A DNA stretch of 64,000 bases from Bugula neritina. Taxonomy: Eukaryota > Bryozoa > Gymnolaemata > Cheilostomatida > Bugulidae. Each line of letters opens with the position of its first letter. Position 1 is the stretch's first letter. The position numbers were made by a program, and so were the translations under genes. This document shows, in pieces, positions 24,208 through 37,502 of this stretch. The stretch covers positions 5,840,698-5,904,697 of the forward strand of contig OZ037765.1 in assembly GCA_964035545.1 (NCBI GenBank). Direction: 5' to 3'. The notes beneath the pieces are model-generated. The model did not search any database. It saw only the letters and a program-made list of their open reading frames with translations, and was not told the origin of the DNA.

Positions 24208-27200
24208 ATGCATTTAGAGATCAAGTTTATAATTTACTTTGGTAGGTGATAATATGCTCAGCATAGTTTATTGCTGTACCCGTACATTACAAAACTGAAA
24301 TCTTTTATGAACTCTCACTATTTCCATTTGAATGTTTTTATGTTGAAAGACTGACAAGTGCTTTAACAATGAGCGTGTTCCTACAAATGTAACCTTGTTT
24401 TTCTGAATTCTTATTGGTTCAAATCTTTCATTATTCTGCTTCATTACATTACTTGAAACATTAATAATGGGTGTTAATTTATTCTTGTTTCGTTATTTGT
24501 AGGTTTGTTGCCTTTTACCCAAGGTCAGTATTGATATACATAGTATATATGTCAACATAATGTAATATAATATAATATAATATAATAAAATATATAAACA
24601 GCATATTTCTTATTAAAGCAGACTATATTTATTTTAACTTCACTTTACTATTAATAGGAGCTGCTTTTGCTATTCAGTCAGAAAACTATTTTTCTATCCT
24701 GTCAAATTAGTCATAAAATAATTATATATACTTCTGGCTTTTAATAAGTGCACTTCATACTATTTCATAAAATTTTAGGTACATATTATGGAACAATTTC
24801 TCAAACGTCTCAAATACGCTCTTGTTACCAACAATCGCAATGTTTGAAAGTGAAAGTTGGGCAGTGTTATGGTGAGTCAAGACAAGTCTGGCTTTACTGG
24901 GAGTCTGGTAAGCCATGCCCAAAGGTTACCAAAGATCGGGTGGAATATGCCTGTGCCAACTCTTACACTGCTAGTAAGTGTATTCTCTAAATATTACTGC
25001 TTTTCTTCGGTAGGTTTCATCGTCAGCTCATCTTTATAACTCTCTTTGTATGTTGTGATATATGACAATTGTACAATATAAGATGTGCATTGGTTAAGCC
25101 TAGGGCCACACGGTGCGTATTTTCGCATGCGAAAATTGAAATCACAAGTAGCAAAGGTGTCCACTGTGCGCGTTGAGAAAACCTTCGCACTTGTCGCTCT
25201 GCATTTTCAACGCAAATGCGAATCGTCTCTGTCGTCGTCACCTAATTGGCTGGTAGCTATTCAGCGAGCCCAATTTCTTTATTTAGTGCTATATTCCAGT
25301 AAATTGCGTTTTATTGAAAGCGAGTGCGATTTAAAAATGAAAGCTTTATTTATCACGCATCACTGACGCTACAGTGGACACCTTTGCTACTCGTGATTTT
25401 AATTTTCGCATGCGAAAATACGCACAGTGTGGCCCTAGGCTAAGTGGCTAATTACTTGTAACACCAGGTACACCAGGTAAACCTGCCTGTTTCAAATGCA
25501 AAAATTCTTTGTGATTGTGTAATTGGCATTAAATTCTCAAGCCTCAAAGTCTAGGTTAAGGCTGAAATTTACATTTTATAACCTTGTCAATTGCTGACAC
25601 AGGAAAGAAATGCATGATGGCAAGTTATAAGTATCAGGAAAAAATACTAGTAAATGGCTCTAGGATTATTTGGAATAAGTTACAAAACAGCAAGCACATA
25701 CAGCAAATTATTTAAATATTTGAACATAAGAAGTCAGGTGCAGTAGTTTAGCTACTTAAAAGACTTCAGTTGTGCAACTGAAGTTTATTTGTGATTTCCA
25801 GTCGCAACTGATACTTATAACTTTAAATTTTTTGAAAATCATTCAAAAGCTACACTTTTTGGCAGCATAGTCTTTTATTAATTGTTTCAATATAATTCTC
25901 GACTGTTATTGCAAAGGTTTATTTTTAAAAATTAACCTTGTATTTTGTATCCCGCGTTTAGATGGGACCTTGCATAGAGTTAGAAAGGTGTTCAATTGGG
26001 AGTCTGGAGAAACGAATGGTATTGCTGTTCAACCACAAAATGGCTTTGCTTGTTTCTATATAAGCGAATGTAAGCAACATTTGTAATCATATATTTTACT
26101 GTAATTTTTTACCTCTACTAAGGTAATGATCATTTTTACTTTAATAAATTTAAAATTTAGTATTTTCATCTATTCGTGACAATCTTATTGTGTGTTATTG
26201 TATTTTACAAGGTTTTTAATAGCTTTTATAAAATATATTTTTGAAAACACTTGTGACTGGTTATTAGACCCTATGAGTTCAACCAAACGATCCTATAGAA
26301 GGCTTCAAGCTCGCTATAAAATCCGATCATCTTATGTCACGTCCTTCCGGATTGGTTACGTCAACTCATCTGGTAGTACCGGTCTAACCAGAGCATACTG
26401 CAGAAGTCATGGCAATTTCTGCCCCGAATCATCTTCATATCTGGAACAGAAGTGGTGTTTGCCTGTAGCGCCTTGTAAGTTCTTTGGTTAAGCATTAGAA
26501 CAAATGTTTTGTAAGCTTTCTCATCATTCTTGCAAGTATTGCCCGTAAGATTGGCATAATATGCCCGCAGCTGTTTACACGTGCATTTTACATAAAAATC
26601 TGTACTTATAAATACTGCAATTTAATTAAGTTCAATCACAGCAGTCCAATAATACATGAGCCAATAATTTCAGAAATAGTTTGTTAGTGGAAGAAAACAT
26701 TTATATTGAAGCATGCAACAGCTATATATAAGCTATAGATGAGCATATAGATAAAAGACTAGCAATATGATAGTTTATAACTTCTTTTCTTACGTAGGTG
26801 TTGGAGTTTGTTCAATGGATTCAACTCCCATTAGTGAATGCAAATGTACCGGTGACTCAAATTGTCCTTATCCGAATACCCTGTGTAAAGATGGCTCTTG
26901 TCAATGTAAACCTGGATACCTTCTACAAAGCAATGGCCTGAGTTGTGAAAAAGGTTTGTACTTCGTTTACTAAATTATGTGACTTTTCTTCTGTTGGAAT
27001 TCTGTAATAATTCTATTGGAAAAAGTAAAAGTTATTAATTATATTTTAGGATAAGTAATTATACATATGGCATTAGAAATCAGCTTTACTATAGTGACAG
27101 ATGTAGCTGAGTTTTTGTAAAATTGTAAAGCAGCCTGGTTTGAGTGCCGACTACCTGAAGAAGTTGTGTTTTAATGAAATTTTACTAGCATCCAGAACAA

Positions 27201-30200
27201 AACTATCACAAGAAAGTATGATACTGCAGCTCATGGACATTTTCTAAGTTTTGCATAAATGTTTTGATAAAAGAATAATTTATTTTCAACTTACAGTGGT
27301 TACATCTTCAGAATGCACAGTTGGAGCTACTAAAATCGATGAGTGCAGTTGTACCAGTAACTTTCACTGTCCATTTGATAACACAGAATGTAGAAATGGC
27401 CACTGTCAGTGTACATCTGGTTACATTGCATATAAGAGGGGATTAGTATGTAGAAGAGGTTTGTTTAATTATTATCACCTGTTTTTCACTTTTGTTTTTT
27501 TGTATCAATATTTTTTTAAAATGCTTTTTTTAAATATTTTGTAATATAAATAATAAAGATATCCTGTAGTACTTTTTTTAGAATGCAAAGTTGGAACTAT
27601 GAAAATTAATGAATGCAGCTGTACCTGTAACTCTCACTGTCCTTTTAACAACACAGAATGTAGAAATGGCCACTGTCAGTGTGCATCTGGTTACACTGAA
27701 TGTAACAGTGGGCTAGCATGTAGAGAAGGTATTTCCTTGATACTTATCATCTGCTTGTTCACTATTTCTATTTTTTATGTTTAATGTTAATGAAATAATG
27801 TTTATATAAATATTTTATATAATACTATTAGGATCAGAATGCATAGTTGGAACGACCAAAGTGAATGACTGCAGTTGTACCAGTAACTCTCACTGTCCAT
27901 TTGATAACACAGAATGTGGAAATGGCCACTGTCAGTGTACATCTGGTCACACTGCCTATGAGAATGGACTTTCATGTAGAAAAGGTTTGTTGAATTCTCA
28001 ATTGATATACAGTTGGTTTTTTCAGTTTGTGTGAACATCATGTAGCAGGTTCTGTTGGGTGGTCTACGTAGGTAGCAATGGATAGCATGTAGAAAAAATT
28101 TGCTTTACACTCATCGTATTTCTTTTATTTTTATTATGTTTTAAAATATTTTTTATTTTATAATGCTTTCAGAATGTACAGTTGGAACTACTATAGTGAA
28201 TAAGTGCAGTTGTACCAGTAACTCTCACTGTCCATTTGATAACACAGAGTGTAGAAATGGCCACTGTAGCTGTACATCTGGTTTCACTGCTTATAAGAAT
28301 GGACTGGCATGTAGAGAAGGTTTGTTCAATTTTCATCTCCTGTGTTTTAATTTTGTTTGTTCTTTTATTTTTCACTTCAATGTTTTTTTTAATATTTTTA
28401 GAGGTTTGCTAAATTTTAATCACTTGTTCTTTAATTTTTTTTGTGATTTTTATTTTTCTTTTTAATATTTTAGTTAAAAATTTTTCTACAAATGTTTTAT
28501 ATTTTCTTCAGAATGTAAAGTTGGAATTACCAAAGTGGATGAGTGCAGTTGTACTAGTAACTCTCACTGTCCATTTGATAACACAGAATGTAGATATGGC
28601 CACTGTCAGTGTACATATGGTCACACTGTCTATGAAAATGGACTGGCATGTAGAGAAGGTTTGCTTTTTATAGTCAATACTTGTTTAGTTTTTTTTTCTT
28701 TTTTTATGAAGCTGCTTTTAAGTATTTAATATAGTTTTATGATGTATAAAGTGAGCTGCTAAAGTCAATAAATGCTCTTGCTTCAGTTGTGCAATTCATT
28801 GCTAGTACAAAGTGACTTTCATAGATATGTCAGCATATCTGTATTTTGATAGGCAGGTGCTGTCACAGGTAGCATTGGTTACCTTTGACACTTACTAGAA
28901 TATGTTATTACTTTATCAATATAATATTAGGTCACTCACATGCTCTTAGCAAACATGTAAACATGAAAACAGGTAGCAAATAATAGCACATTTCCGGACC
29001 ACTTGTTTAAATAGCCTATATTTTATTTTATGTCTATTGGCTATCTCTTCTGGGTCAGTGGCCATTGGTTAGTTATAATTTATTACAAGTTTTTCACATA
29101 AAAGATGGTTATTACCTCTGATGTGTATGAAATATTGAAAACCTATGAAATTTCACTGATAAACTAAAACAAACCTTCTTTGATCAATATATAGAAACAA
29201 GGGTCCATCGCCTGTTTTTGCTTCAAAATTTCTAGCACAACATAAATAAGACTCACAATTTGGTAGTAGTTGAGACTGTTTTTATTATGACTTATCATGT
29301 TTCCGTTTCATTCATTCTGCAAGTCATATACTGTACTTGTTTCAATTAAACTACAGTATAACACCCATACTAGCAGCTGCCGATGCTCTATGACTCCTGT
29401 GCAGGTTAAAAACAAACGAGGCTGAAGACTGCAATAGTTTCGTTTTATTTTCTAAAAAAATTTCTTTATTGTTGACTCTCAGTATTATACTACCCTGCTT
29501 TAAAGTGCCTGAGCTTGTGTAAATTAGTGTACATGTTTTAGCTATCTCACTGCTTATATTGCTAAAGTAACTTACCACACCAATTGATCTCTGTGCATCT
29601 TTTTGGAAGTTGCTTTGGTGAGGTTCATGCAATCTGGTTTCAAATTTTGCTAGAAAGGAGTTTATTCTAGCATTCTTCACTAAGCGTTAAATAAATCTTA
29701 CATTTTTCCTTTAAGTTTTCATAGTGTTAGCCAGCTGTTTTACCACAAATGTTATCTATTTAGTGTTTTACCCCTTATTGTTACTTTTCACTTTTCTCAT
29801 AGTCTCTAAGGCCAAGGCTGCCAATACAATAACAAACCATTGTCCAACTACAACATCGATGTTACCAAAATCAACTGCCCTACCTAATTTCTTTACACTT
29901 AACGGATACTCTAGCTCATGTTATCTAAATTATAATTAGGCCACACTGCCGCAACTTCATGGTCTTGACATATAAACTATCATGTTCCACATAATAAGTT
30001 TTCAACAAACCTTTTTTAATCATCATTCATATTAAAACTTGACTAGAAAGAATTGGCTTTATACTCATTGTCTTTTTTACTTTTTATTCTTATATTTTGA
30101 AATAGTTTTTATTTTATAATGCTTTCAGAATGCAAAGTTGGAACTACTAAAGTCAATGAGTGCAGTTGTACCAGTAACTCTCACTGTCCATTTGATAACA

Positions 30201-33200
30201 CAGAATGTAGAAATGGCCACTGTCAGTGTACATCTGGTCACACTGTCTATGAGAATGGACTTTCATGTAGAGAAGGTTTGTTTATTTTTCATCTCTTGTG
30301 TTTTAATTTTGTTTGTTCTTTTATTTTTCACTTCAATGTTTTTTTAATATTTTTAGAAACTGACTAAATTTTAATCACTTGCTCTTTAATATTTTTTGTG
30401 TTTTTTATTTTTCATTTCAATTTTTTAGTTAAAATTTTTTCTACAAATGCTTTATATTTCCTTTAGAATGTACAGTTGGAATTACCAAAGTGGATGAGTG
30501 TAGTTGTACCAGTGACTCTCACTGTCCTTTTAACAGCACAGAATGTAGAAATGGCCACTGTCAGTGTACATCTGGTCACACTGTCTATGAGAATGAACTT
30601 TCATGTAGAGAAGGTTTGTTTATTTTTTATCTCTTGTGTTTTAATTTTGTTTGTTCTTTTATTTTTCACTTCAATGTTTTTTTAATATTTTTAGAGACTG
30701 ACTAAATTTTAATCACTTGCTCTTTAATATTTTTTGTGTTTTTTATTTTTCATTTCAATTTTTTAGTTAAAAATTTTTCTACAAATGCTTTATATTTCCT
30801 TTAGAATGTACAGTTGGAATTATCAAAGTGGATGAGTGTAGTTGTACCAGTGACTCTCACTGTCCATTTGATAGCACAGAATGTAGAAATGGCCACTGTC
30901 AGTGTACATCTGGTCACACTGTCTATGAGAATAGACTAGCTTGTAGAAAAGGTTTGTTAAATTCTCATGACTTGTTTTTTATAAGTAAGTGCGATGGTGG
31001 AGAGAAAATCCTATGTTCTAGAAAAGAAGATACGTTCTCCTACTATTGTTTCTCCACATAAATGTTTCTGCTTTTTGTTTCAATGCTTTTTTCAATTTTT
31101 AAATGCATTTTATAACATTTTCAGAATGCAAAGTTGGAACTACCAAAGTGAATGAGTGCAGTTGTACCAGTGACTTTCACTGTCCATTTGATAACACAGA
31201 ATGTAGAGGCCACTGTCAGTGTACATCTGGTTACACTGTATGTAACGGTGGGCTAGCATGTAGAGAAGGTTTGTTGAATTTTCATCACTCATTTTTGGCG
31301 TTTAGTTTTTTCCATACAAATCTTCAGTTTTTAATTTGCTTTACAAATTTTTTTAAAAAGCGAAGTGAATGTTTTATAATACTTTCAGAGTGTAAAGTTG
31401 GAACTACTAAAGTCAATGTCTGCAGTTGTACCAGTAACTCTCACTGTCCATTTGATAACACAGAGTGTAGAAATGGCCACTGTCAGTGTACATCTGGTTA
31501 CACTGCGTATAAGAATGGGCTGGCTTGTAGAAAAGGTAAGACAACTACAAGTATTTATCATAGGGTTTTGAAATGCCACTCCGTTTACATCCTTGTGTGC
31601 ATGTCTTTAGATAAACTAACTAGGTGTTCCAATGGGGTCTTGCAAAGAGTACGTGTTAGATAGAGTGTACCCCAACACATGAATGTTCCTGCCGTTTGTG
31701 CAGATAGAAACTCTTATTGCTGTGTATTTGTATACCAAAGTGTGTTGGAGATGGTGACACACTTGACTGCAGTATAGATCTTTTATCTGCAGTATGTCAT
31801 TTCATTAATTATTTGATCCAATATTTTATCGATTGATTGATTTCTTCTTTGCTCTTTATTTTTACAAATCTACACTCTTTCTTAAATTTTTTGATTCTAT
31901 TTTTAATGAGATCTATGCTGTTATATATGTGGGTTTTGAATCAAGTCTTGATTGTTAGAAATATAGACATTCACAAGAATTAAAGTGAAATGATCTACAT
32001 TGCAACTTTTATATTAGATCAATCAATAACCTATCTACAGTTCAAACAGCCTCAGAATATAATAGTATAATTTAATAAATAAGCCATTTGTTTATGTGTC
32101 TACTCTAAAGCCAAACTATAATTTTTTTTCAAATCTCTACATTACCTAAAATAACTTTTTATAATAGATTAGTCGAGCTTAGGTTGGTTGAATTGACATG
32201 CTATTACTGCATTATTAGAGTGTCAAGTTGGGAAGACACCAGTTGAGAAATGTTATTGCTCTACAAATGATGATTGTCCTTTTGAGTTTTCCCTGTGTGG
32301 AGAAGACAACTCCTGCATCTGTAAACCAGGCTATGCTTTGTATGATAGCGGTCTCACCTGTGCTCCAGGTTAGTAAGCCTATGACTCATGAGAAGGTTGT
32401 TGTTACTTTCCTTATGCTTAACTTTTAGAATTATAATAGAATTCATATTGATATTTTTTCTATCAAATAATGATTGCTGCCGTTAACAAATGTAAAATTA
32501 TTGATATAAAAAAACTCCCGCAAATTTATTTTCGCCATCACGTGCGAAAACCCCTGATAGAAAGGGGTTTTTTAAAGCAGGCTAAGGACTTATCCATCTA
32601 TGTGGCACAGAAGCAATTATGACTAGATGCTTTTCCTAACATCACCAATATCCTTTATTGGGGTTCAAATCCACGACTTCGTACGTGTTTGCTAAGCCCA
32701 ACACTCTAACCCCTAGACCAGGACTGCTTCCCCTAATTTTGATATCTTAGCTTTAATTCCTCAAGTTTATTCAATTTATCCCTTTCATATTGGCTCTTAG
32801 AACATTTAAATTCTTCTATAAACTTAATATTCACAGTTTGTGGTGATGGCAAAACAAAAGTTGGTGAATGCAGATGTTCAGATACTAGTGATTGTCTCTA
32901 CAAGCATTCCTCATGTGCTAAAAATGGTTACTGTGTGTGCAGTGCTGGTTATACAGAGAGTTACGGTGGACTAGACTGTCTCCCAGGTACAGTCCGAATA
33001 TTATTTCGTACTTGAAAGTTGAGTGAAGCTAGAATTTATATTTTTGATGCTATGGTCACTTTTCAAGCCTCGGAATAACTCTTTAGTCAACATTGAGCAA
33101 CCGTTGAGAATCACTGGTTTTCCACGGCTTGATCCCAGTTTATTTTGGAGTTATCTTTCATTATATTAATACACTGTCTCAATTTGCTGGCGGATGCAAA

Positions 33201-35527
33201 GGGTAGTTTGGGTTATTTAACACAAATATTACTTGCCCCAGCTGTATTTTAGTTCTTGCTGCTAGCATATTATTTGTTTTTACTAATTAGTATCACTGTG
33301 TCAGTTTTTGCTAGCAACTTACTCTCTGGTATAGGAACTTTTCATATTCATGTAGTAAAAGAAGTATTCTATCAGCTACAGTTGTTATCTAGTTTATCGC
33401 ATTTTAAAAATGTTTATTTACCCCATTTTATGAAATCAGCAATTATTTGCCTTTCTTTACTAAGTACGTGTCTATATATTACATACTCTAATAATGCGAC
33501 CTATATAACTTTGAGGGGTTGTAGTATAAGTATATAAGCGAGAGAGTTTCTTCTGATTACATCTTTAAAGATATATAATTATATCATGAAAAAACAACCA
33601 ACTTATTGTTGTTTATTCTTTTAGCTAGTTGCTGTGTAATGCTGATGAATGTAGCAACTATAACAAATATACGAGTATAATAAATTATAATAAATATATG
33701 TATTCTAACTTACAGCTCAGATAAGTAGTGGCTGCGGAACCCCCACCACCCACTATGCCTGTGACAGCATATCTAAATCTGTCTGTCAAGACGGTAGATG
33801 TGTGTGCACATCACCTTTAGTTCCTGCTGCTGACAAGAGCTCTTGTATATGTGCTGTCGGCTTCAGCTACAATTCCGTCACCTCCCAGTGTATACCAGGT
33901 AACTGTTTGCTAATTTCCATTTTGAGTAGTAATTTTGGTATGGAAATATAATCTGAGATTAATCAATAAAATGTATGGTAAATACTTGGCGGTTGCTAGA
34001 AAAGTTTTATGTATGTATATGTATAATGTCCCAGGTAACTGCTTGCTAATTTCCATTTGTTTTGGTATAAAGCTATAATCTGAAATTATTCAATGAAAGT
34101 TATAGTAGATATTTAGTAATTGCTAGAAAAGTTACACTGGGCTTGTGTTTAAGTTTATTTTTTGATGGTTGTTTTTTTTACGTCCTGGTTTAGGACTTTC
34201 AGAGCTTTAACTTATCAGGTCAATCATTCACTTGTAACAATTGCGTTAACAGTTATCTATTGAGGTGCTTCCTTGAAGGTCAAGTGAGACAGTTGCTATC
34301 AGATAAAATATTTTTGACATTAGTATTTGTATTTCAAATGATTAGATAAAAGTTCAAAATGAATTTGTAAGCCACAGCTACTCTGTAATTAGAAGAAGTA
34401 AAGAAAAATTTAACTCATAATTTACACTCAGTAATCTTGACCTGCAACAAGTAGATGAAGTTTGATAATCAGTAGGAATTTTTAGCATCTGCTCAAGCAG
34501 AACTTTGCAAGCTTGTATGGTTGTTGTATCAAAATATAAAATTCTGCACTTACTTTTTACACATTATGTTACATTAGCAAAAGAATTAAAGAAGTTTTTC
34601 ATCAAAAAATAGTTCTTGTTATTTAATATTTCAGATGTTCTTTTTATACATACCAGCATTAAGTATGTGCTGAAAATATACTAATATATATTATATATTA
34701 TATTATATATTATATTATATGTGATTGCCAACTTTATAAGCTGCTTCTCATCACGCAACCATCTCCATGTAATTAACAAAAATATATTTAGAACAATAAA
34801 AACTGTACATGAGCAAAATTCAATATCCTTATTTAATGGGTTAATTTTTTACCTACACATTTTGAAAAAAACTGTCTTTATTTCATAACTAGCTGTATCA
34901 TTGTAGTATTGTTGACTGCGTCAAATTTCAAGTTTAGTAAATTCAATAAATTATACTTTGTACAACATTGCAATTGTATTAAATTAGCACAGAGAACTAA
35001 ACTTTGAGATATGTTAAAGTAAAATACAGAAGTCATCAGTAATTGTGAACATGATGATGAGATGCTTAGAAAAAGTTGTAATAAAAAATTAGTAAAATGT
35101 GCTCATCAAAATTGAATTCTTCAGCTAGCTAATATCATATTAGGTTAAAACATTTATCTTGATAAAAGTCAAATTTCTGAATTTAAGTGTTTGTCATGTG
35201 GCCAGCTTGACTGTATAACAAATTTTGGTCTTTAAAATATATTTAATTAAACATGAAAAAGCTCACTTGTCAATTGTTTTTCAATAATATTTATACATTA
35301 TATGCCAATTATATTCTACAAGCTGTATAAACTCTCAGTCGTTATTTGCTTTGCGAATTGTAGCAATTCCGGGAAGCTATTGTGGCCCACTCTCACCCAA
35401 CGCTTGTGACAGAATAAAGAATGGCAGGTGCAACCGTTTTAGCAAATGTTCCTGTAGGAGCAACTATCGGCATGATGGGAAGGGTAATTGCAAAGCTGTA
35501 CCAAGCCCAAACAATTGGATTTATTAA
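24208..35527 (+). CDS. Secreted multi-EB-module cysteine-rich protein
   Basis: Exons: 24208-24241, 24503-24523, 24779-24973, 25962-26069, 26268-26474, 26798-26953, 27297-27458, 27582-27728, 27832-27984, 28173-28319, 28512-28658, 30129-30275, 30467-30613, 30805-30951, 31125-31268, 31389-31535, 32219-32368, 32837-32986, 33716-33898, 35364-35527. They sum to 2856 nt (951 residues), and every intron is phase 1. Residues 1-18 form a signal peptide split over two tiny exons. Residues 19-188 are an unrecognised basic region with several cysteines. Residues 189-836 are 13 modules of about 49 residues with eight cysteines in the plan C..CSC..HC..EC..GHCQC..AC, resembling the EB module (Pfam) seen in secreted invertebrate proteins. 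Residues 837-951 are two more cysteine-rich exons. There is no membrane anchor, so the protein is probably secreted. The function is unknown; matrix, mucus or immune roles would be guesses. Confidence 0.86.
25098..25440. mobile_element. 343-bp MITE with ~72-bp terminal inverted repeats
   Basis: The ends gcctagggccacac... and ...gtgtggccctaggc are inverted copies for about 72 bp (25098-25170 and 25369-25440) with few mismatches, including the inner palindrome ttttcgcatgcgaaaa. The flanks carry TAA on both sides (25095-25097 and 25441-25443), a 3-bp target duplication of the kind made by PIF/Harbinger transposases. There is no coding capacity. It sits in the intron between the EB-gene exons ending at 24973 and starting at 25962. 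Confidence 0.85.
27297..31535 (+). repeat. Tandem array of ten near-identical EB-module exons
   Basis: Exons at 27297, 27582, 27832, 28173, 28512, 30129, 30467, 30805, 31125 and 31389 are close copies, mostly exactly 147 nt. Starts at 28173/28512 are 339 bp apart, and 30129/30467/30805 are 338 bp apart. The introns between these copies are also alike (shared ttgtttgttcttttattttt and ctacaaatg segments). Because every exon is phase 1-1, gain or loss of a unit keeps the frame. Confidence 0.93.
28741..28805 (+). pseudogene. Decayed EB-module exon
   Basis: After the exon ending at 28658, the sequence at 28748-28805 still resembles the module start: it aligns with aaagttggaactactaaag and reads Lys-Val-Asn-Lys-Cys-Ser-Cys-Phe-Ser-Cys-Ala-Ile-His-Cys, then TAG. 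A frame break lies just before this, and there is no acceptor matching the other copies. It appears to be a dead member of the array. Confidence 0.65.
32515..32735 (-). mobile_element. tRNA-derived SINE-like element, longer copy
   Basis: On the minus strand, 32735-32650 has an A-box-like TGGTCTAGGGGTTAGAGTG and a B-box-like GGATTTGAACCCC at tRNA spacing. About 120 bp of non-tRNA body follow (aggaaaagcatctagtcata region), then a tail rich in C/A and A/T. The head differs from the other three copies, so it is probably another SINE family. It lies in the intron before the EB-gene exon at 32837. The 3' limit is approximate. Confidence 0.6.
33899..35363. other. 1.5-kb intron before the last EB-gene exon
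   Basis: AT-rich. It contains a near-duplicate of its own first part (gtaactg...ctaatttccat at 33899 and again near 34035) and a short TA-rich run (34679-34722). No coding segment was recognised. Confidence 0.5.
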
Positions 35528-37502
35528 ATTTAAGATTTACAGCAATGTTAAAATTGAGTGGATTATTATTTTATTTGTAATATATCATTTTGGTCCATTT
35601 TTTCTTTGTATGATATTATATTTATAAAGCTGGTTTCTTCAGCATGCGACACTTTTATAATTCTTTTTAGCTTTTTACTCTTGTCAATTCATACTATTTA
35701 AACCTTGAACTTCTAGCAATTATCAGCATCAGTGATTTCAAATTGCCACTTTGTTACCCTAGTAATTCCAGTCACAATCTATTTATGTCAGTTAATGAGT
35801 TCAAGGTCATTGAACAATGCACTAGCCGTAACAAATTACTTTTAAACTACATTGCTGGCAGTTTACGAATTGAAAATAAGAACTGTAGGCTCAGATAGCA
35901 ACATCAAAGTGTTATTGTAACATACCGTTTTGCTGTTAGCATAATTATGATGTTATGTCACTGGTTTTATACTAATTTGTTCAACACTGTATAGACCATA
36001 TTGTAATATTTTGAAATCAACAGTTACCTCATGCTTCTAATGCTTATAATAGTATAAATCATTTGTATTACCTGATGAAGCATTTTTTACTCACCCACAA
36101 AGTTTTGTTATTTTTGATATATTTTTGAAATGAATTATTAACTATCATCTCAAAGATAATAAAATAATAAATTAATAAACCTAATGAAGAGTTTCTTTTC
36201 TTACCTTTTTATACCTGTGCTATATTAAACTTCAGCAATACTCAGAAAGGCTATACTTATTCACTGATGTATAATTTTCTTAACTCTTCAAAAGTTATTT
36301 CAGGTTAAAAGCCTAAAACATAGGCAGCCATTTCAGCAGGTTTCTTTTTTACTGAAAAGCTCACCAACAATGTTAGCTGTGTTAGTTGCTGTATATATGT
36401 TTGTTAAATCATATTTAGTTTCCACAAAATGTTTAAAAGATATTTATTAAATTTTAACATAATGCTATCAAAAAAGTGTATTCCATGATACAAAAGGCAA
36501 ACCTACTTTGCAAAGGTATGGTATAGTGTGTGTTTTATGATAAAAAGCAATATTCTGGTTAAAATTAGTGAGATGGAGATCTTCAATTGATATATGAATA
36601 TGAAAAGTAGCAAAAGATCAATAAAATGTGTGGTTATAAAAAAAGTGCATGTCATTGTTCTTTAATGAAACTGAAAAAATACTTTTGTGGAAGTATGAAC
36701 TTTTGGTTATTAAAGCATTTATTCAAACTAATTTACTTTTTATTGTACTATTAAGAGAATTAGGTAAAGTCCTAAGCAATAGATGCAAATTTAATTTCTG
36801 AGTTCCTTCAAAATACGTTTTCACTTGTTGAATTATGGATGAATAAAATTTGAGAAAATTTTTATGGGAAAGTTGAGATTAAAACATGACACCTGATAGA
36901 GTTCAACTTGGAATCCTATTTTACTTTATGCTATACGTCAATGTAAGACATGAAGACAGCATGTAAACTAGGTAAGTTTTTTCAAAGATTTGAATTTATA
37001 TCAGAAAATTGCTCTGGCAGCCATTATTGTTCACGCATGACTATTATTTTCATGGTTTGTTCAAATGTCTCATTAAAAACATTTCAACAACAAATCAAAT
37101 CAATTAGCTTGGAGCTTGAGCAGCAAATAATTATTTACATTCATGCAAAGTTTATACTAAATATTTCTATCTGCGGTTTCTTTGACTTTTCTGTATATTT
37201 TCATGTAACTCTGTTGCTATGCTAGATTTGGTAGTATTTATATTTAGCCATCATTGAACTCGCCTAATCCTGTGGAGATACCAACCAGCCTATGGCATAG
37301 CTCTGCTGGGTATTAATAACACATGCTCGTCAACTGTGAACAGTCATGAACCGTTCAAACTGTATAATCATGCACTTGTCATTTCAGTAAAGCCAGCGAT
37401 TACTGAAGGCTTGACGTTTCCTTAGTTTCTCACTATTCATTAAACTCTCTACATCTGTTGTCGCTAATTTCGATCTAAATTGGATATAACTTATTATTTC
37501 TA
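35528..37502. other. Intergenic region between the EB-module gene and the SOD-repeat gene
   Basis: Contains the 3' UTR of the EB-module gene and presumably the promoter of the SOD-repeat gene. An AATAAA at 36158-36163 is a distant poly(A) candidate. No other gene, repeat array or RNA gene was recognised. Confidence 0.5.

Noticed and set aside
29351-29680. 109-residue minus-strand frame inside the EB gene
   Set aside because: No recognisable motif, no splice or start context, and it lies in a long intron opposite the gene. Kept as noise unless a search finds a match.
33256-33537. 93-residue hydrophobic frame between EB-gene exons
   Set aside because: Low-complexity AT-rich intron sequence; including it would break the phase of the exon chain.
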